DNA of 64,000 nucleotides from Denitratimonas sp037478135 (GTDB taxonomy: Bacteria; Pseudomonadota; Gammaproteobacteria; Xanthomonadales; Xanthomonadaceae), in NCBI RefSeq assembly GCF_037478135.1, contig NZ_JBBHDV010000008.1, positions 1 through 64,000 of the forward strand. The letters run 5' to 3'. The notes under the pieces were generated by a model. The model did no database searches. It was given only the letters and a program-made list of their open reading frames with translations, and was not told the origin of the DNA. How positions within the stretch are numbered: position 1 is the stretch's first letter; every line of letters begins with the position of its first letter. Positions 1 to 9,172 of the stretch are shown here, one piece after another. The translations under genes were made by a program, and so were the position numbers.

Positions 1-120
1 CCCCGCGCGGCGCGGGGGCGGGGGGGGGCCGGGGGGGGGCGCGGCGCGGGGGGTTGGTGGGCCGGGGCGGGGGGGGGGCCCGGGCCGCCCCCGGCCGGCC
101 CCCCCCCCCCACCACCCGGC
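1..120. other. G/C low-complexity edge, probable assembly artefact
   Basis: The first ~120 bases are almost only G and C, with long G runs followed by C runs, and then the sequence changes abruptly into ordinary coding-type DNA. No reading frame here has a recognisable product. Such homopolymer-rich edges are typical of erroneous read ends at a contig terminus, so this stretch should not be interpreted biologically. Confidence 0.7.
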
Positions 121-127
121 CGAAACG

Positions 128-607
128 TCAGCCGCCGTCGACCTGCTGGCGGTATTGCAGCGTGCCCTCCTTGCGACCGCGCGCGGCGCTGGCTTCTTCG
201 GGCGAAAGCTTGTGCATGCTGCGCACCCGGCAGCGATCCACGCGTCGATGACCGGCGTGGTCGGGCACCACCAGTTCCACCCCGAGCGAGTCGCTGGTGC
301 AGATCCACGAACTGCCACCGACGCTGCGCACTCCGATGCGCTGGTTCCAGTCCACATCCGGGCAGAAACCCAGCAGCTCCAGTTCGTAGACGTCGCGCAC
401 GCCCACATGCAGCAGGACGCGGGTATCGCTGAGCGCGTTGAAGCCGGTGACGCTGCTGGCGGAGAAGCAGTCCCGCTGCGCGTTGTCGGCGCGCGTGCCG
501 CTTGCGCCGCCGGCACAACCGGCCAGCGCCGCCACCGCGACCATCGCGACGATGCCGGTGCGCAATCCGCCTAATCCGTGCACTCCAGATGTCGCATTGC
601 CTTGCAT
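128..607 (-). CDS. DUF6491-type lipoprotein
   Basis: This is a 159-residue protein of unknown function. Residues 17-31 form a hydrophobic signal ending in the lipobox ALAGC, so Cys31 should be lipidated and the protein anchored in the envelope. The mature part carries the pattern I associate with DUF6491: an N-terminal DCFSA segment, VYELELLGFCPDVDW, then an RIGVRS-GGSSWIC segment and a late HKLSPEEA. The paired cysteines suggest a disulfide in the periplasm. The start at 607 is supported by AGGAGG placed 7 bases upstream. The gene is transcribed away from pbpC. Family membership is from memory; the function is unknown. Confidence 0.8.
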   Translation of the reverse strand: MQGNATSGVHGLGGLRTGIVAMVAVAALAGCAGGASGTRADNAQRDCFSASSVTGFNALSDTRVLLHVGVRDVYELELLGFCPDVDWNQRIGVRSVGGSSWICTSDSLGVELVVPDHAGHRRVDRCRVRSMHKLSPEEASAARGRKEGTLQYRQQVDGG

Positions 608-799
608 GACCCACCTCCTGGCGCTGTCGATTCCGGTTCAAGGGTATGTCTGCCTGATACGGCCGCCAAGGCGGAAGCGTCGCGCGCGGCGCGGGCGCGT
701 TCAGCCTGCAGTTCCGCCCCTGCTGTCCTTCGATCGCCATGTCGGCGGCGGCTAGCCGTGGCACTCTTTCGACCCCGATTCCCGGACAAACGATTTCCG

Positions 800-3142
800 A
801 TGCCGTCACGCCCGCTGCTGTCGCTGCTCATCGCCACCGTGCTGGTGCTGGCACTGGCGTGGCTGGCCGACCGCATGTTCCCGTTGCCGCTGCCCGATAC
901 CGGCAAGGATGCGGCCACCGTGGTGCTGGCGCGCGACGGCAGCCCGCTGCGCGCGTTCGCCGATGCCGAGGGGGTGTGGCGTCATCCGGTGCGGATCGAG
1001 GATGTTTCGCCGCTGTACCGGCAGGCGCTACTGGCCTACGAGGACCGCTGGTTCCACTGGCATCGCGGCATCAACCCGCTGGCGATGGCGCGCGCGGCCG
1101 GGCAGGCGCTGTGGCATCGCAGGATCGTGTCCGGCGGTTCCACCCTGACGATGCAGGTGGCGAGGCTGATCGAACCGATCCCGCATTCGTTCGGCGGAAA
1201 ACTGCGCCAGATGCTGCGCGCGCTGCAACTGGAATGGCATCTGGACAAGGACGACATCCTCACCCTGTACCTGAACTACGCGCCGTTCGGCGGCACTCTG
1301 GAAGGCGTTCAGGCGGCCAGCTACGGCTATCTGGGCAAACCGGCGGCCGAGCTTTCGCATGCCGAAGCCGCGCTGCTGGCGGTGCTGCCACAGGCCCCCA
1401 GCCGCCTGCGCCCGGACCGCTGGCCCGAACGCGCCCGCGCCGCGCGCGACAAGGTGCTGGAGCGGCTGCAATCCCAGGGCGACTGGAACCCGCAGACCGT
1501 GGCGCAGGCGCGTATTGAGAATGTCGCCGCACGCCAGTTGCAGGTGCCGATGCGGGCGGCGCTGGCGGCCGAGCGCCTGCGCCGCGAAAACCCGCAGCTG
1601 CGCCGCATCCGCAGCACGCTCGATGCCGACCTTCAGGCCCGCACCGAGGCCAGCGTCGCGGCCTGGGTCGAACGCCTGCCGCCGCGCACGTCGGCCGCCG
1701 TGATCATCGCCGACATCGCCACGATGCAGACCCGCGCCTACGTCGGCGCCGCCCATTTCGGCGACGAGGCCAGTTTCGGCCACATCGACATGGTGCGCGC
1801 CTGGCGTTCACCCGGCTCAACGCTCAAGCCCTTCCTCTACGGCATGGCGCTGGACGCGGGACTGATCCACTCGGAAAGCCTGCTGGTGGATGCGCCGCAG
1901 GATTTCGATGGCTACCGGCCCGGCAATTTCGACCAGCGCTTTCGCGGTCCGGTCAGCGCGCGCGACGCCTTGCAGCAATCGCTGAACCTGCCGGCGGTGG
2001 CGCTGCTGGATGCGATCGGTCCATCGCGTTTTGCCGCACGCATGGCCCACGCCGGCGCTCCGCTGCGCCTGCCGCGCGGGGTCGAACCGAACCTGACAAT
2101 GATCCTGGGCGGCACCGAGGCCCGGCTGGAAGACCTGGTCGGCGCCTACGCCGCCCTGCAGCGCGATGGTCTGGCGCGAGCACCGCGCCTGCTGGCCGAT
2201 GAAGGCACTGCGCCGGCGCATGACGAACGCCGCCTGCTGTCCCCCGGTGCGGCCTGGATCGTGCGCCGCATGCTGGCCGAATCGGACCGCCCCAACCTGC
2301 TGGCCGAACGCGTCGACGCCTCGCGCCGCGCGCATCTGTCCTGGAAAACCGGCACCAGCTACGGCTTCCGCGATGCCTGGGCCATCGGCGCCACGCCCGG
2401 CGCGGTGATCGGGGTCTGGATCGGCCGCCCCGACGGCACCCCGCTGCCCGGCCAGTACGGCGCCATCACCGCGCTGCCGCTGCTGCTTTCCATCAACGAC
2501 ATGCTGCCGCGCGAACTGCGCACCACACCCGGCCCGATGCCGGCCAGCGTCAGTGTCGAACCGGTCTGCTGGCCACTCGGCCGTCGCGCCAGCGACACGG
2601 CGGAACACCACTGCGTCCGCCGCCACGATGCCTGGGTACTGGACGGCACCGTGCCGCCGACGCTGGCCAGTGCCGGCCAGCCGCCACCTGCACCGCTGGA
2701 TTTCCGCATCGACCGCCACAGCGGCCTGCGCCTGGCCGGCGAATGCAGTGCCGCGCACGAGGAAATCCTCGCCAGCCTGGCGCCGTGGCCAGTGCTGGCG
2801 CATCCCTGGCTGAGCGCAGCCGAACGCCGCCGCGCGGCATTGCCGGCGCTGGCACCGGACTGCCGCGACAGCACCGAACCGGCACCCGTGCTGCGCATCG
2901 CCGGCCTGGTGGATGGCGCCGTACTGCGCAGCCCGTCCAACCGCCAGCGCGCCCCGGAAGTCAGCGTGCGCGCGCTGGGCACACGCGAACAGGTGCAATG
3001 GCTGCTCGATGGCCGGCTGCTGGCACACAGTCAGGGCGAGAGCCCGGTGCAGCTGCGTTTCGAGCAGAGCGGTGTGCAGCGCCTGCTGGCGATCGACCGC
3101 CACGGCCGCCACGCCCATATCGACCTGCGCGTGCTGCCCTGA
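800..3142 (+). CDS. pbpC: Penicillin-binding protein 1C (bifunctional peptidoglycan synthase)
   Basis: This 780-residue class A PBP should polymerise glycan strands from lipid II and cross-link stem peptides in the periplasm. A membrane anchor lies at residues 5-24. The GT51 domain follows, with the EDRWFHWH motif (catalytic Glu81) and GGSTLTMQ at 112-119. The transpeptidase domain has SPGSTLK (nucleophile Ser340, Lys343), SLN at 394-396 and KTG at 516-518. The C-terminal ~200 residues match the PBP1C-specific domain, which separates it from PBP1A/1B. The frame is open upstream, but the ATG at 800 directly precedes the membrane anchor and the extra upstream residues look non-coding. The alpha-2-macroglobulin gene often found beside pbpC is absent here. 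Confidence 0.93.
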   Translation: MPSRPLLSLLIATVLVLALAWLADRMFPLPLPDTGKDAATVVLARDGSPLRAFADAEGVWRHPVRIEDVSPLYRQALLAYEDRWFHWHRGINPLAMARAAGQALWHRRIVSGGSTLTMQVARLIEPIPHSFGGKLRQMLRALQLEWHLDKDDILTLYLNYAPFGGTLEGVQAASYGYLGKPAAELSHAEAALLAVLPQAPSRLRPDRWPERARAARDKVLERLQSQGDWNPQTVAQARIENVAARQLQVPMRAALAAERLRRENPQLRRIRSTLDADLQARTEASVAAWVERLPPRTSAAVIIADIATMQTRAYVGAAHFGDEASFGHIDMVRAWRSPGSTLKPFLYGMALDAGLIHSESLLVDAPQDFDGYRPGNFDQRFRGPVSARDALQQSLNLPAVALLDAIGPSRFAARMAHAGAPLRLPRGVEPNLTMILGGTEARLEDLVGAYAALQRDGLARAPRLLADEGTAPAHDERRLLSPGAAWIVRRMLAESDRPNLLAERVDASRRAHLSWKTGTSYGFRDAWAIGATPGAVIGVWIGRPDGTPLPGQYGAITALPLLLSINDMLPRELRTTPGPMPASVSVEPVCWPLGRRASDTAEHHCVRRHDAWVLDGTVPPTLASAGQPPPAPLDFRIDRHSGLRLAGECSAAHEEILASLAPWPVLAHPWLSAAERRRAALPALAPDCRDSTEPAPVLRIAGLVDGAVLRSPSNRQRAPEVSVRALGTREQVQWLLDGRLLAHSQGESPVQLRFEQSGVQRLLAIDRHGRHAHIDLRVLP

Positions 3143-3242
3143 TGCGCACCCGGTCACGTCCACACACCCTCACGCACGGTTTATTTGCCGCTGCATCGAC
3201 GCATTTGGCAGACTGGCTGTCTGTTGTCCTCAATCCGGCGCC

Positions 3243-3725
3243 GTGAATTACCTGCAACTTGCCATCATCCTCGTCGGTGCCCTCGCGCTGCTGGCGGTCC
3301 TGCTGCACCAGCGCGGCCTGCGCCGCGAACGCAGCCTGCGCCACCTGCTGGACCGCGCCGACGCGCTGGAAGTGCTGTTGCACCGCACCCGCGAACGGAT
3401 GAAGGAAATGCGCCAGGTGGTCGACCGCGTGCCGCAGGACATCGCCGCCGAAGCGCACGCTTCGCTCGATGCCAAGGACCAGGTGCAGCAGGGTCTGCGC
3501 GATGTGCTCGAACACCGGCTGTGGATTTCCCAGCACGGCCTGACCGCGCCGCAGAAGGAACTGGACACCGCCTGCCGCGCGATGGACCGCGCCTACAACA
3601 ACATCGCCGAACGCCTGGGCCAGCTGGAAAGCGCCGGCGCCGAACTGGCCGATGTCACCCAGGCCGCGATCGAACAGGCCGCACGCGAACCCGCCACGCT
3701 GACCCGGCGCAGCGACGAAGACTGA
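3243..3725 (+). CDS. Membrane-anchored coiled-coil protein, unknown function
   Basis: A GTG at 3243 opens a 160-residue frame. Residues 2-21 form one hydrophobic segment, and the rest is charged, helical and rich in Arg, Glu, Gln and Leu, as expected for a coiled coil facing the cytoplasm. I do not recognise a family. The N-terminal anchor plus long helix recalls RmuC- or YhcB-like proteins, but no diagnostic motif is visible. It follows pbpC by 100 bases on the same strand and may share its transcript. No strong ribosome-binding site precedes the GTG, so the start is the least certain part. Confidence 0.6.
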   Translation: MNYLQLAIILVGALALLAVLLHQRGLRRERSLRHLLDRADALEVLLHRTRERMKEMRQVVDRVPQDIAAEAHASLDAKDQVQQGLRDVLEHRLWISQHGLTAPQKELDTACRAMDRAYNNIAERLGQLESAGAELADVTQAAIEQAAREPATLTRRSDED

Positions 3726-3892
3726 AGCGCGGCAAAGCAGAACTCACGGCAGACCGTGCAGACCGGCCAAGTCATAACCGCAGCCGCAGCCGGAACAACT
3801 TCACCGGAAAACCACACCCTGCGCGTCACGGCTCCAGCCCGGAACTTGCCCGGGCCGACCCTGTCAACCCACGAACACCACCGTGCAGCGAT

Positions 3893-4744
3893 CTACGGTG
3901 CCACCCACCCGCGCTCGACCACCAGATCCAGCACATAGGCCAGCGCCGGCGCATCGACCGGCACATCCTTCAACCGGTAGCGATGCACGCGCAGCACGCT
4001 GCGCACGCCCGGCTCATGCTCGAAACCTTCCACCGGCACCGGCAGCACCTGCCACGGGCCCGGTTCGCCTTCGCGCAGGCCAGCCTCGTTGAAGACCAGT
4101 TCGCGCACATGCAGGCATTGCGCCTGCGGCATCAGCGGATGGTTGCAGGACACTTTTTCCTCCGCCACCTCGATGAACAGGCGCTCGCCTTCGCCGCCGT
4201 AACGGGTCGCGGCGGTCGGCGTGCCGTGCAGCAGCAGTTCGACGCCATCGGTGCCGGACAAGGTGAGCTGCGGCGGATCACCGGCGGCAACGCTGTAGCG
4301 TTCCAGCATCGGCAGTAACTCGCCGATGCGGCGTTCGGCCGCCATCAGGCCCTCGTCGTCGCAGGCCATCAGCGTGGACATGCCGCGCGATACTGTGACC
4401 CTGCCATCCAGCCCGGCCTGCCAGGACGCATGGATGCCGTTGCACAGATTCCGCACGCTGAGACCCTGCTCGCTGAAATCCAGTTGCAAGGGTTTGCCCG
4501 GACGTAACAGCACCTCGATATCCGCACCGCTGGCTGCGACCAGTTGCCAGTGATGGGCGTCCAGCGCCGGCACATCCGCAGGCGTGTTTTCCTGCGGCAC
4601 GGTTTCGGCCGGCACCACTGCTGAAGACTCCGCCGGTGCCGCAGCGGGCGCAGCTTCCGTCGCCGGCCCGGACGACGGCGTGCAGGCGATCAATGCCAGT
4701 GCCGGCAGCAGCGCCAGCGTCAGGCGACACAATGCAAGGTTCAT
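3893..4744 (-). CDS. Lipoprotein with META-like and DUF4377-like domains
   Basis: The 283-residue product has a signal peptide with the lipobox LIAC (Cys21), then an Ala/Pro-rich linker to about residue 60. The next ~115 residues resemble a META domain: an HWQLV start, a conserved CNG, and the MSTLMACDDE segment. The C-terminal ~95 residues resemble DUF4377: CNHPLMPQAQCLHV, a W-x-V segment and VEGFEHEPGV. META-domain proteins such as HslJ are linked to envelope stress, but the role of this fusion is unknown. An ATG 51 bases further upstream exists; 4744 is chosen because GAGGA precedes it and the signal peptide begins there. Confidence 0.75.
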   Translation of the reverse strand: MNLALCRLTLALLPALALIACTPSSGPATEAAPAAAPAESSAVVPAETVPQENTPADVPALDAHHWQLVAASGADIEVLLRPGKPLQLDFSEQGLSVRNLCNGIHASWQAGLDGRVTVSRGMSTLMACDDEGLMAAERRIGELLPMLERYSVAAGDPPQLTLSGTDGVELLLHGTPTAATRYGGEGERLFIEVAEEKVSCNHPLMPQAQCLHVRELVFNEAGLREGEPGPWQVLPVPVEGFEHEPGVRSVLRVHRYRLKDVPVDAPALAYVLDLVVERGWVAP

Positions 4745-4889
4745 CGGCGCGTCCTCGAAGGAAAGGCAGGCCATGATGCCTGAAATCCCCTGCACGTCCG
4801 TGCCAGCGACGCAGCCCGCACGGCGCGCAACCGGCTGGCGGAAACCTTTCCTTCACGCGCACCGCACCTGCCCTTCACACACCACCGCA

Positions 4890-6185
4890 TCAGCGCGGCT
4901 CGAACGGTGCGAACCCCCATTGCCGCAGCAGTGCCAGCCGCTGCCGCGCGATCTCCGGCTGATCGAAATAGATATCGCGCAGCAACTGCTCGTCGAGCGC
5001 GTCACCGCCGATGCGCACCGCCTCGGCGATGGCCTGGCTGCGCTGCGCCAGATCGCGCGCCTGCTTGGCCAGATGCAGGGCATTGAACAACGCCAGCACC
5101 GCGATCAGCGGCAGGCACCAGCGCAGCAGCTGCAACGCTGCGCCCTGCGCGCGTGGCATCAGCAGCGCCATCAGGCCGACCCAGCCCAGCCAGAACAGCG
5201 AGGAAAAACTGACATAGCGCGTGGCGAATGCATGTTCCACGCCGTAATCGGCCTCGCGACCCAGCGCGGTCAGCAGGGCGCAGCCCAGTCCGAATGCGGC
5301 CAATCCGAGCCATGCACGCGCCGCTGATTCTGCCCGCAGCCGCCACGCCGCCCAGAGGCCGGACAGCAGCGCCAGCATCGCCAGCGGCGCGGCCAGATCA
5401 CGCCCGAAGCGCGCCACCGCGCCACCGAGAAAATTCAGCACGTACAGTGCCAGCGCCGCGATATCGCGCTGCGCATCGCTGGGCACTCCGGACCCGAGCC
5501 AGAGCACGGCCATCGCACCCAGTAACAGCCACGGCAACGCGAACAGCAGGCGCCGCCGCATCGACCATTCGTGCCGCAGCCCGATCAGCAACAATGCCGC
5601 CGGCACCAGCGCCAGCCCACTGCTGAAACTGGCCACTGCCACGCAGGTCGCCAGCAGCGCAAGGCCGTTGCGCCAGGCATCCAGCCGCGACGAAGCCAGA
5701 CAGGTCAGCGCCAGCGTCACATTCACCAGACACAGCGCCACCGCCACCTGCCAGCCCCATTGCAGATTCGCCAGATGGCCCGGATGCAACGCCAGCAGGA
5801 TCGCCGCCAGCGGCAGCCAGCGCGCTGCACCGGCGCTTTCCGCCCGCCACGCGAGCCGCAGCACCAGCGCCGCATAGCCGAGCAGCAGCAACCAGCTGGC
5901 GACGCCATCCAGCCACGGCTGGCCGTGCGACAGATGCGTGGTCAGCAGCAGCACTGCGTATGCGGCCACGTGCAAATGGCTGCCGTGGTGCACGCGGGCA
6001 AATTCCGACTGCCACAGCCCGCCTTCGCGCCAGGCCTGGTAGATCGGCACCAGATCCAGGTGGTCCCACAACATCATCGGGATCATCCAAGCCAGCGTGG
6101 TCAGCAGCAGCGCCACGGCCAGCGATGCGAACAAGCCGATATCCACGCGCACCCGGCGTGGCATGGCGGTCAGATCCGGCCTCAT
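4890..6185 (-). CDS. Polytopic membrane protein, glycosyltransferase-like
   Basis: A 431-residue protein with about ten hydrophobic segments separated by short loops. After the first segment comes WDHLDLVPIYQAWREG and then RVHHGSHLH, so acidic and histidine residues sit in a large early extracytoplasmic loop. This layout resembles GT-C lipid-linked sugar transferases, but I see no decisive motif. The start codon overlaps the stop of the upstream gene as TGATG, so the two are translationally coupled and probably work on the same pathway, such as modification of lipid A or a surface polymer. Function is inferred from architecture and context only. Confidence 0.65.
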   Translation of the reverse strand: MRPDLTAMPRRVRVDIGLFASLAVALLLTTLAWMIPMMLWDHLDLVPIYQAWREGGLWQSEFARVHHGSHLHVAAYAVLLLTTHLSHGQPWLDGVASWLLLLGYAALVLRLAWRAESAGAARWLPLAAILLALHPGHLANLQWGWQVAVALCLVNVTLALTCLASSRLDAWRNGLALLATCVAVASFSSGLALVPAALLLIGLRHEWSMRRRLLFALPWLLLGAMAVLWLGSGVPSDAQRDIAALALYVLNFLGGAVARFGRDLAAPLAMLALLSGLWAAWRLRAESAARAWLGLAAFGLGCALLTALGREADYGVEHAFATRYVSFSSLFWLGWVGLMALLMPRAQGAALQLLRWCLPLIAVLALFNALHLAKQARDLAQRSQAIAEAVRIGGDALDEQLLRDIYFDQPEIARQRLALLRQWGFAPFEPR

Positions 6186-8050
6186 CACGGCACCGTTCCG
6201 TCCGTGGCGGCACGCCGGATCCGTGGCCCGCTCCAGCGCTCCACGCTGCTGTCGCCGCCTTCCAGTTCCAGCCCGATCCGGTGCCAGCTGCGGCTGCCTT
6301 CGGGCAGCGAAATGCGGGTTTCGAACTGGATGTGCGGCAGGTTCGGATCGCGCGAGGCGCCGCGCAGGAACTGCACCACCCACGGATTGGAAGCACCGTA
6401 ATCGGCCTGCGCCAGCGGCTGCCCATCCAGTAACACCGTGACCTTGGCTATGCCGGCCACATCCTTGACCGCCCAGCCGCGCACCAGTACCTGCCCATCG
6501 ACCTGCGCACCCGGTTCCGGCACCTCCACATGCGCGATGGCCGGCGTGATGCAGCCACCGTCCGGGCGCTGCGGCGGCAGTGCGAACAGCGCGATGCGGC
6601 GCGCACCCTCATCCACCTCGATCATCTGCGCCGGCGGTAGCGACCCGAAGCGCGCGCACAGCGACTGGTAATGCGCCAGCAGCGCGCTGAACTTCACATC
6701 GCTGGCGCCAACCACCAGCAACTGCCACTGCCCGCGCTCGCCCTCGTGTTGCAGATTCCACAGCGCCAGCTGGCGGGCACGGCCATGGTGATGGTTGAGC
6801 GGATGGTCCAGTACCGCGATATCCGGATCGTCGAACGCAAAACCCAGCTGTGCGCCGAGCTTGAAGTTGTCGGCCACCACGCGCGTGCCGGGCGGCAGCG
6901 TGGCCAGACGTTCACGCACCGCCGTGGCGATATGGTCCCAGCCGGAAAAATTCTCCGGATAGAAGCTGCTGGCGGCCAACGCGCTGCGCACCTGCGGCAG
7001 CCCCACCGCCAGCGGCAACGTAACCGCCGCTCCCATCGCCAGTACCAGCAAGGTCCAGCTTGCGACCCGCCAGAACCGCGACCAGCCGGCCAGCACCAGC
7101 GGCGCCAGCACCAGCAGCGCCAGCCAGGCCGGCAACGGCCAGTGGAAACTGACACGCTCTGCATCGGCCACGAATCCCAGCACGAAGTAGCCCGCCAGCA
7201 GCACGCCACCGGCCAGCGCGAACCAGCGTTGCCACAGCGGATGCCGGCGCCCGCCGCGACCGATCGCCAGCAGCAGGGCCAGCCCCAGCAGCGGCGTGGC
7301 CAGCAGCGCCTGTATCAGCAGGAAGCGGAAACCATCGGCATGCAGCGCCCACGGATGCCGGTCAACGAACTGGAAGCGCCAGCCGGCCTCGCCATGGTGC
7401 AGGTTCCACCACAGCAGCGGCAGCCAGGCCAGCGCCCCGGCCCCGATCGCCAGCCAGACCCGGCGCTGACGCAACAGCGCGCGTCCCTGCGGCAACAGCA
7501 GCAGCACGACGAAGCCGACCGCGATCACCGCGACGAAGCGGTAATGACTCAAGCCGCCCAGCACCAGCCCCAGCGCCAGCCACAACACCCCGCTGGAACT
7601 GCGTTCGCCCTGCTCCTGCGCCTGCAGCAACCGCGCCCCGCCCAGCAAACAACAGGCCGCCGCGAACGTCATCGGCACATCCGGCAGCGCCAGCACGCCG
7701 AGCAGGCCGGACAGCGGAAACAGCGCCACCAGCGTGCCCACCTGCCAGGCCCGCGCCGGACCCAGCGGGCGCGCGGCCGCGATCATCAGCCAAGGCAGGG
7801 CCGCACCCAGCAGCAGGAATGGCGCGCGCAGCGCCAGCACCTGTCCGGCACCGAACGACGAGCCCAATCCGATCAGCCACGCAGTCAACCCCGGCAGGTC
7901 CGAATAGGCCCAGGCCAGGTGCCGGCTTTCCTGCCAATAGAAGGCTTCGTCCACGAACAGCGGCAAACGCGCTGCGATCAGCAGCTTGATCGCGCCCAGC
8001 AGCGCCCACACCACAAGAAACGTGACGCGTGCGCGTCGTTCTGACTGCAT
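6185..8050 (-). CDS. ArnT/PMT-family glycosyltransferase with C-terminal beta domain
   Basis: The 621-residue product is a GT-C type membrane glycosyltransferase. The first periplasmic loop holds the diagnostic FVDEAFYWQESRHLAWAYSD, with the acidic pair (DE) expected to bind the polyprenyl-phosphate sugar donor and cation. Roughly ten membrane segments follow up to about residue 340. A soluble periplasmic region then ends in an Ig-like beta domain of about 100 residues (from HVEVPEPGAQVDG), unusual for ArnT itself. Donor and acceptor are unknown; lipid A, a lipopolysaccharide core or a protein are possible. It is divergent from moxR with 41 bases between starts and coupled to the following membrane protein gene. 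Confidence 0.8.
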   Translation of the reverse strand: MQSERRARVTFLVVWALLGAIKLLIAARLPLFVDEAFYWQESRHLAWAYSDLPGLTAWLIGLGSSFGAGQVLALRAPFLLLGAALPWLMIAAARPLGPARAWQVGTLVALFPLSGLLGVLALPDVPMTFAAACCLLGGARLLQAQEQGERSSSGVLWLALGLVLGGLSHYRFVAVIAVGFVVLLLLPQGRALLRQRRVWLAIGAGALAWLPLLWWNLHHGEAGWRFQFVDRHPWALHADGFRFLLIQALLATPLLGLALLLAIGRGGRRHPLWQRWFALAGGVLLAGYFVLGFVADAERVSFHWPLPAWLALLVLAPLVLAGWSRFWRVASWTLLVLAMGAAVTLPLAVGLPQVRSALAASSFYPENFSGWDHIATAVRERLATLPPGTRVVADNFKLGAQLGFAFDDPDIAVLDHPLNHHHGRARQLALWNLQHEGERGQWQLLVVGASDVKFSALLAHYQSLCARFGSLPPAQMIEVDEGARRIALFALPPQRPDGGCITPAIAHVEVPEPGAQVDGQVLVRGWAVKDVAGIAKVTVLLDGQPLAQADYGASNPWVVQFLRGASRDPNLPHIQFETRISLPEGSRSWHRIGLELEGGDSSVERWSGPRIRRAATDGTVP

Positions 8051-8091
8051 ATCCCGCTACACTCCGAGCCGATCACCCAAGGCAGATTCCG

Positions 8092-9042
8092 ATGTCCGTT
8101 CCCGCCCAAGCGACCACGATACCCGACTTGCCGACCGCCGCATTGACGCGCGCCCAACAGCAGGTCAACGCGATGATCCTGGGCAAGTCCGAGCAGGTTC
8201 AACTGGCCTTCGTGGCACTGCTGGCCGGCGGCCATGTGCTGATCGAAGACCTGCCCGGGCTGGGCAAGACCACGCTGGCGCAGGCGCTGTCGGCCACGCT
8301 CGGATTGCAGTTCCAGCGGGTGCAGTTCACCTCGGATCTGATGCCGGCCGATGTGCTTGGCGTGTCGATCTACGACGCGCCCTCGCAGCAGTTCCGCTTC
8401 CATCCCGGCCCGGTGTTCACCCAGGTGTTGCTGGCCGATGAGATCAACCGCGCGCCGCCGCGCACCCAGAGCGCGCTGCTGGAAGCGATGGCCGAACACC
8501 AGGTCACGCTGGACGGCACCACGCATGTGCTGGCGCAGCCGTTCTTCGTGATCGCCACGCAGAACCCAGTGGATCTGTCGGGCACTTTCCCGCTGCCCGA
8601 TTCGCAGCTCGACCGCTTCCTGCTGCGCTTCTCGCTCGGCTATCCGGATACCGGCTCCGAGCGCGCGCTGCTGACCGGCCACGACCGGCGCGAACAGATC
8701 GCGGCATTGCAGCCGCAGCTGGATCAGGAGCAGGTGCTGCACCTGCGCGCTGCGGTCGAACAGGTGCATGCCAGCGAGGCGCTGGTGGATTACGTACTGG
8801 CTCTGCTGGCACACAGCCGCCGTCATCCGGGCATCGAAACCGGGCTGTCCCCGCGCGCCGGGCTGGCGCTGTTGCGTGCGGCGCGGGCGCGGGCGCTGCT
8901 GTCCGGCCGCAGCCATGTGCTGCCCGATGATGTGCAGGCGCTGTTCGTGCCGGTGGCCGGGCATCGTCTAGTGCCTGCCGCCGATGCCGGCTCCGGCCCG
9001 GCGCTGGCGCAGGCGGTGCTCGACAGCGTGGCGGTGGATTGA
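8092..9042 (+). CDS. MoxR-family AAA+ ATPase
   Basis: This 316-residue cytoplasmic ATPase has Walker A LPGLGKT at residues 54-60, Walker B LLADEINR at 113-120 and sensor-1 ATQNPV at 155-160. MoxR proteins act as chaperones that mature or activate partner proteins, usually together with DUF58 and VWA proteins. Here it opens a cluster followed by DUF58 and transglutaminase-like genes, the standard neighbourhood. The ATG at 8092 is preceded by AAGG and removes 21 unlikely residues from the longer frame. The partner substrate is not evident from sequence. Confidence 0.93.
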   Translation: MSVPAQATTIPDLPTAALTRAQQQVNAMILGKSEQVQLAFVALLAGGHVLIEDLPGLGKTTLAQALSATLGLQFQRVQFTSDLMPADVLGVSIYDAPSQQFRFHPGPVFTQVLLADEINRAPPRTQSALLEAMAEHQVTLDGTTHVLAQPFFVIATQNPVDLSGTFPLPDSQLDRFLLRFSLGYPDTGSERALLTGHDRREQIAALQPQLDQEQVLHLRAAVEQVHASEALVDYVLALLAHSRRHPGIETGLSPRAGLALLRAARARALLSGRSHVLPDDVQALFVPVAGHRLVPAADAGSGPALAQAVLDSVAVD

Positions 9043-9172
9043 AACCGGTGCTGACGGTTCCACCTGTCCGCCCCGGCATTTCCCGGCTGTTCTGAACACG
9101 CGCACGTCCATGTCAGGTTCCGCAACCCGCGCTTCCAGCTCCGCTGCTGCCGATCACGGCGGCGGCGAGCGC

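Noticed and set aside
2359..2982. Antisense open frames over pbpC
   Set aside because: Arg/Ser-rich composition, no start signals, and the pbpC frame is complete with all catalytic motifs.
6671..8044. Long antisense open frame (457 codons) opposite the glycosyltransferase gene
   Set aside because: It is Gln/Arg/Pro-rich, has no domain and mirrors codon bias of the high-GC gene on the other strand. Similar shadows occur at 19522-21432, 26956-29322, 58482-59789 and 60571-62541.
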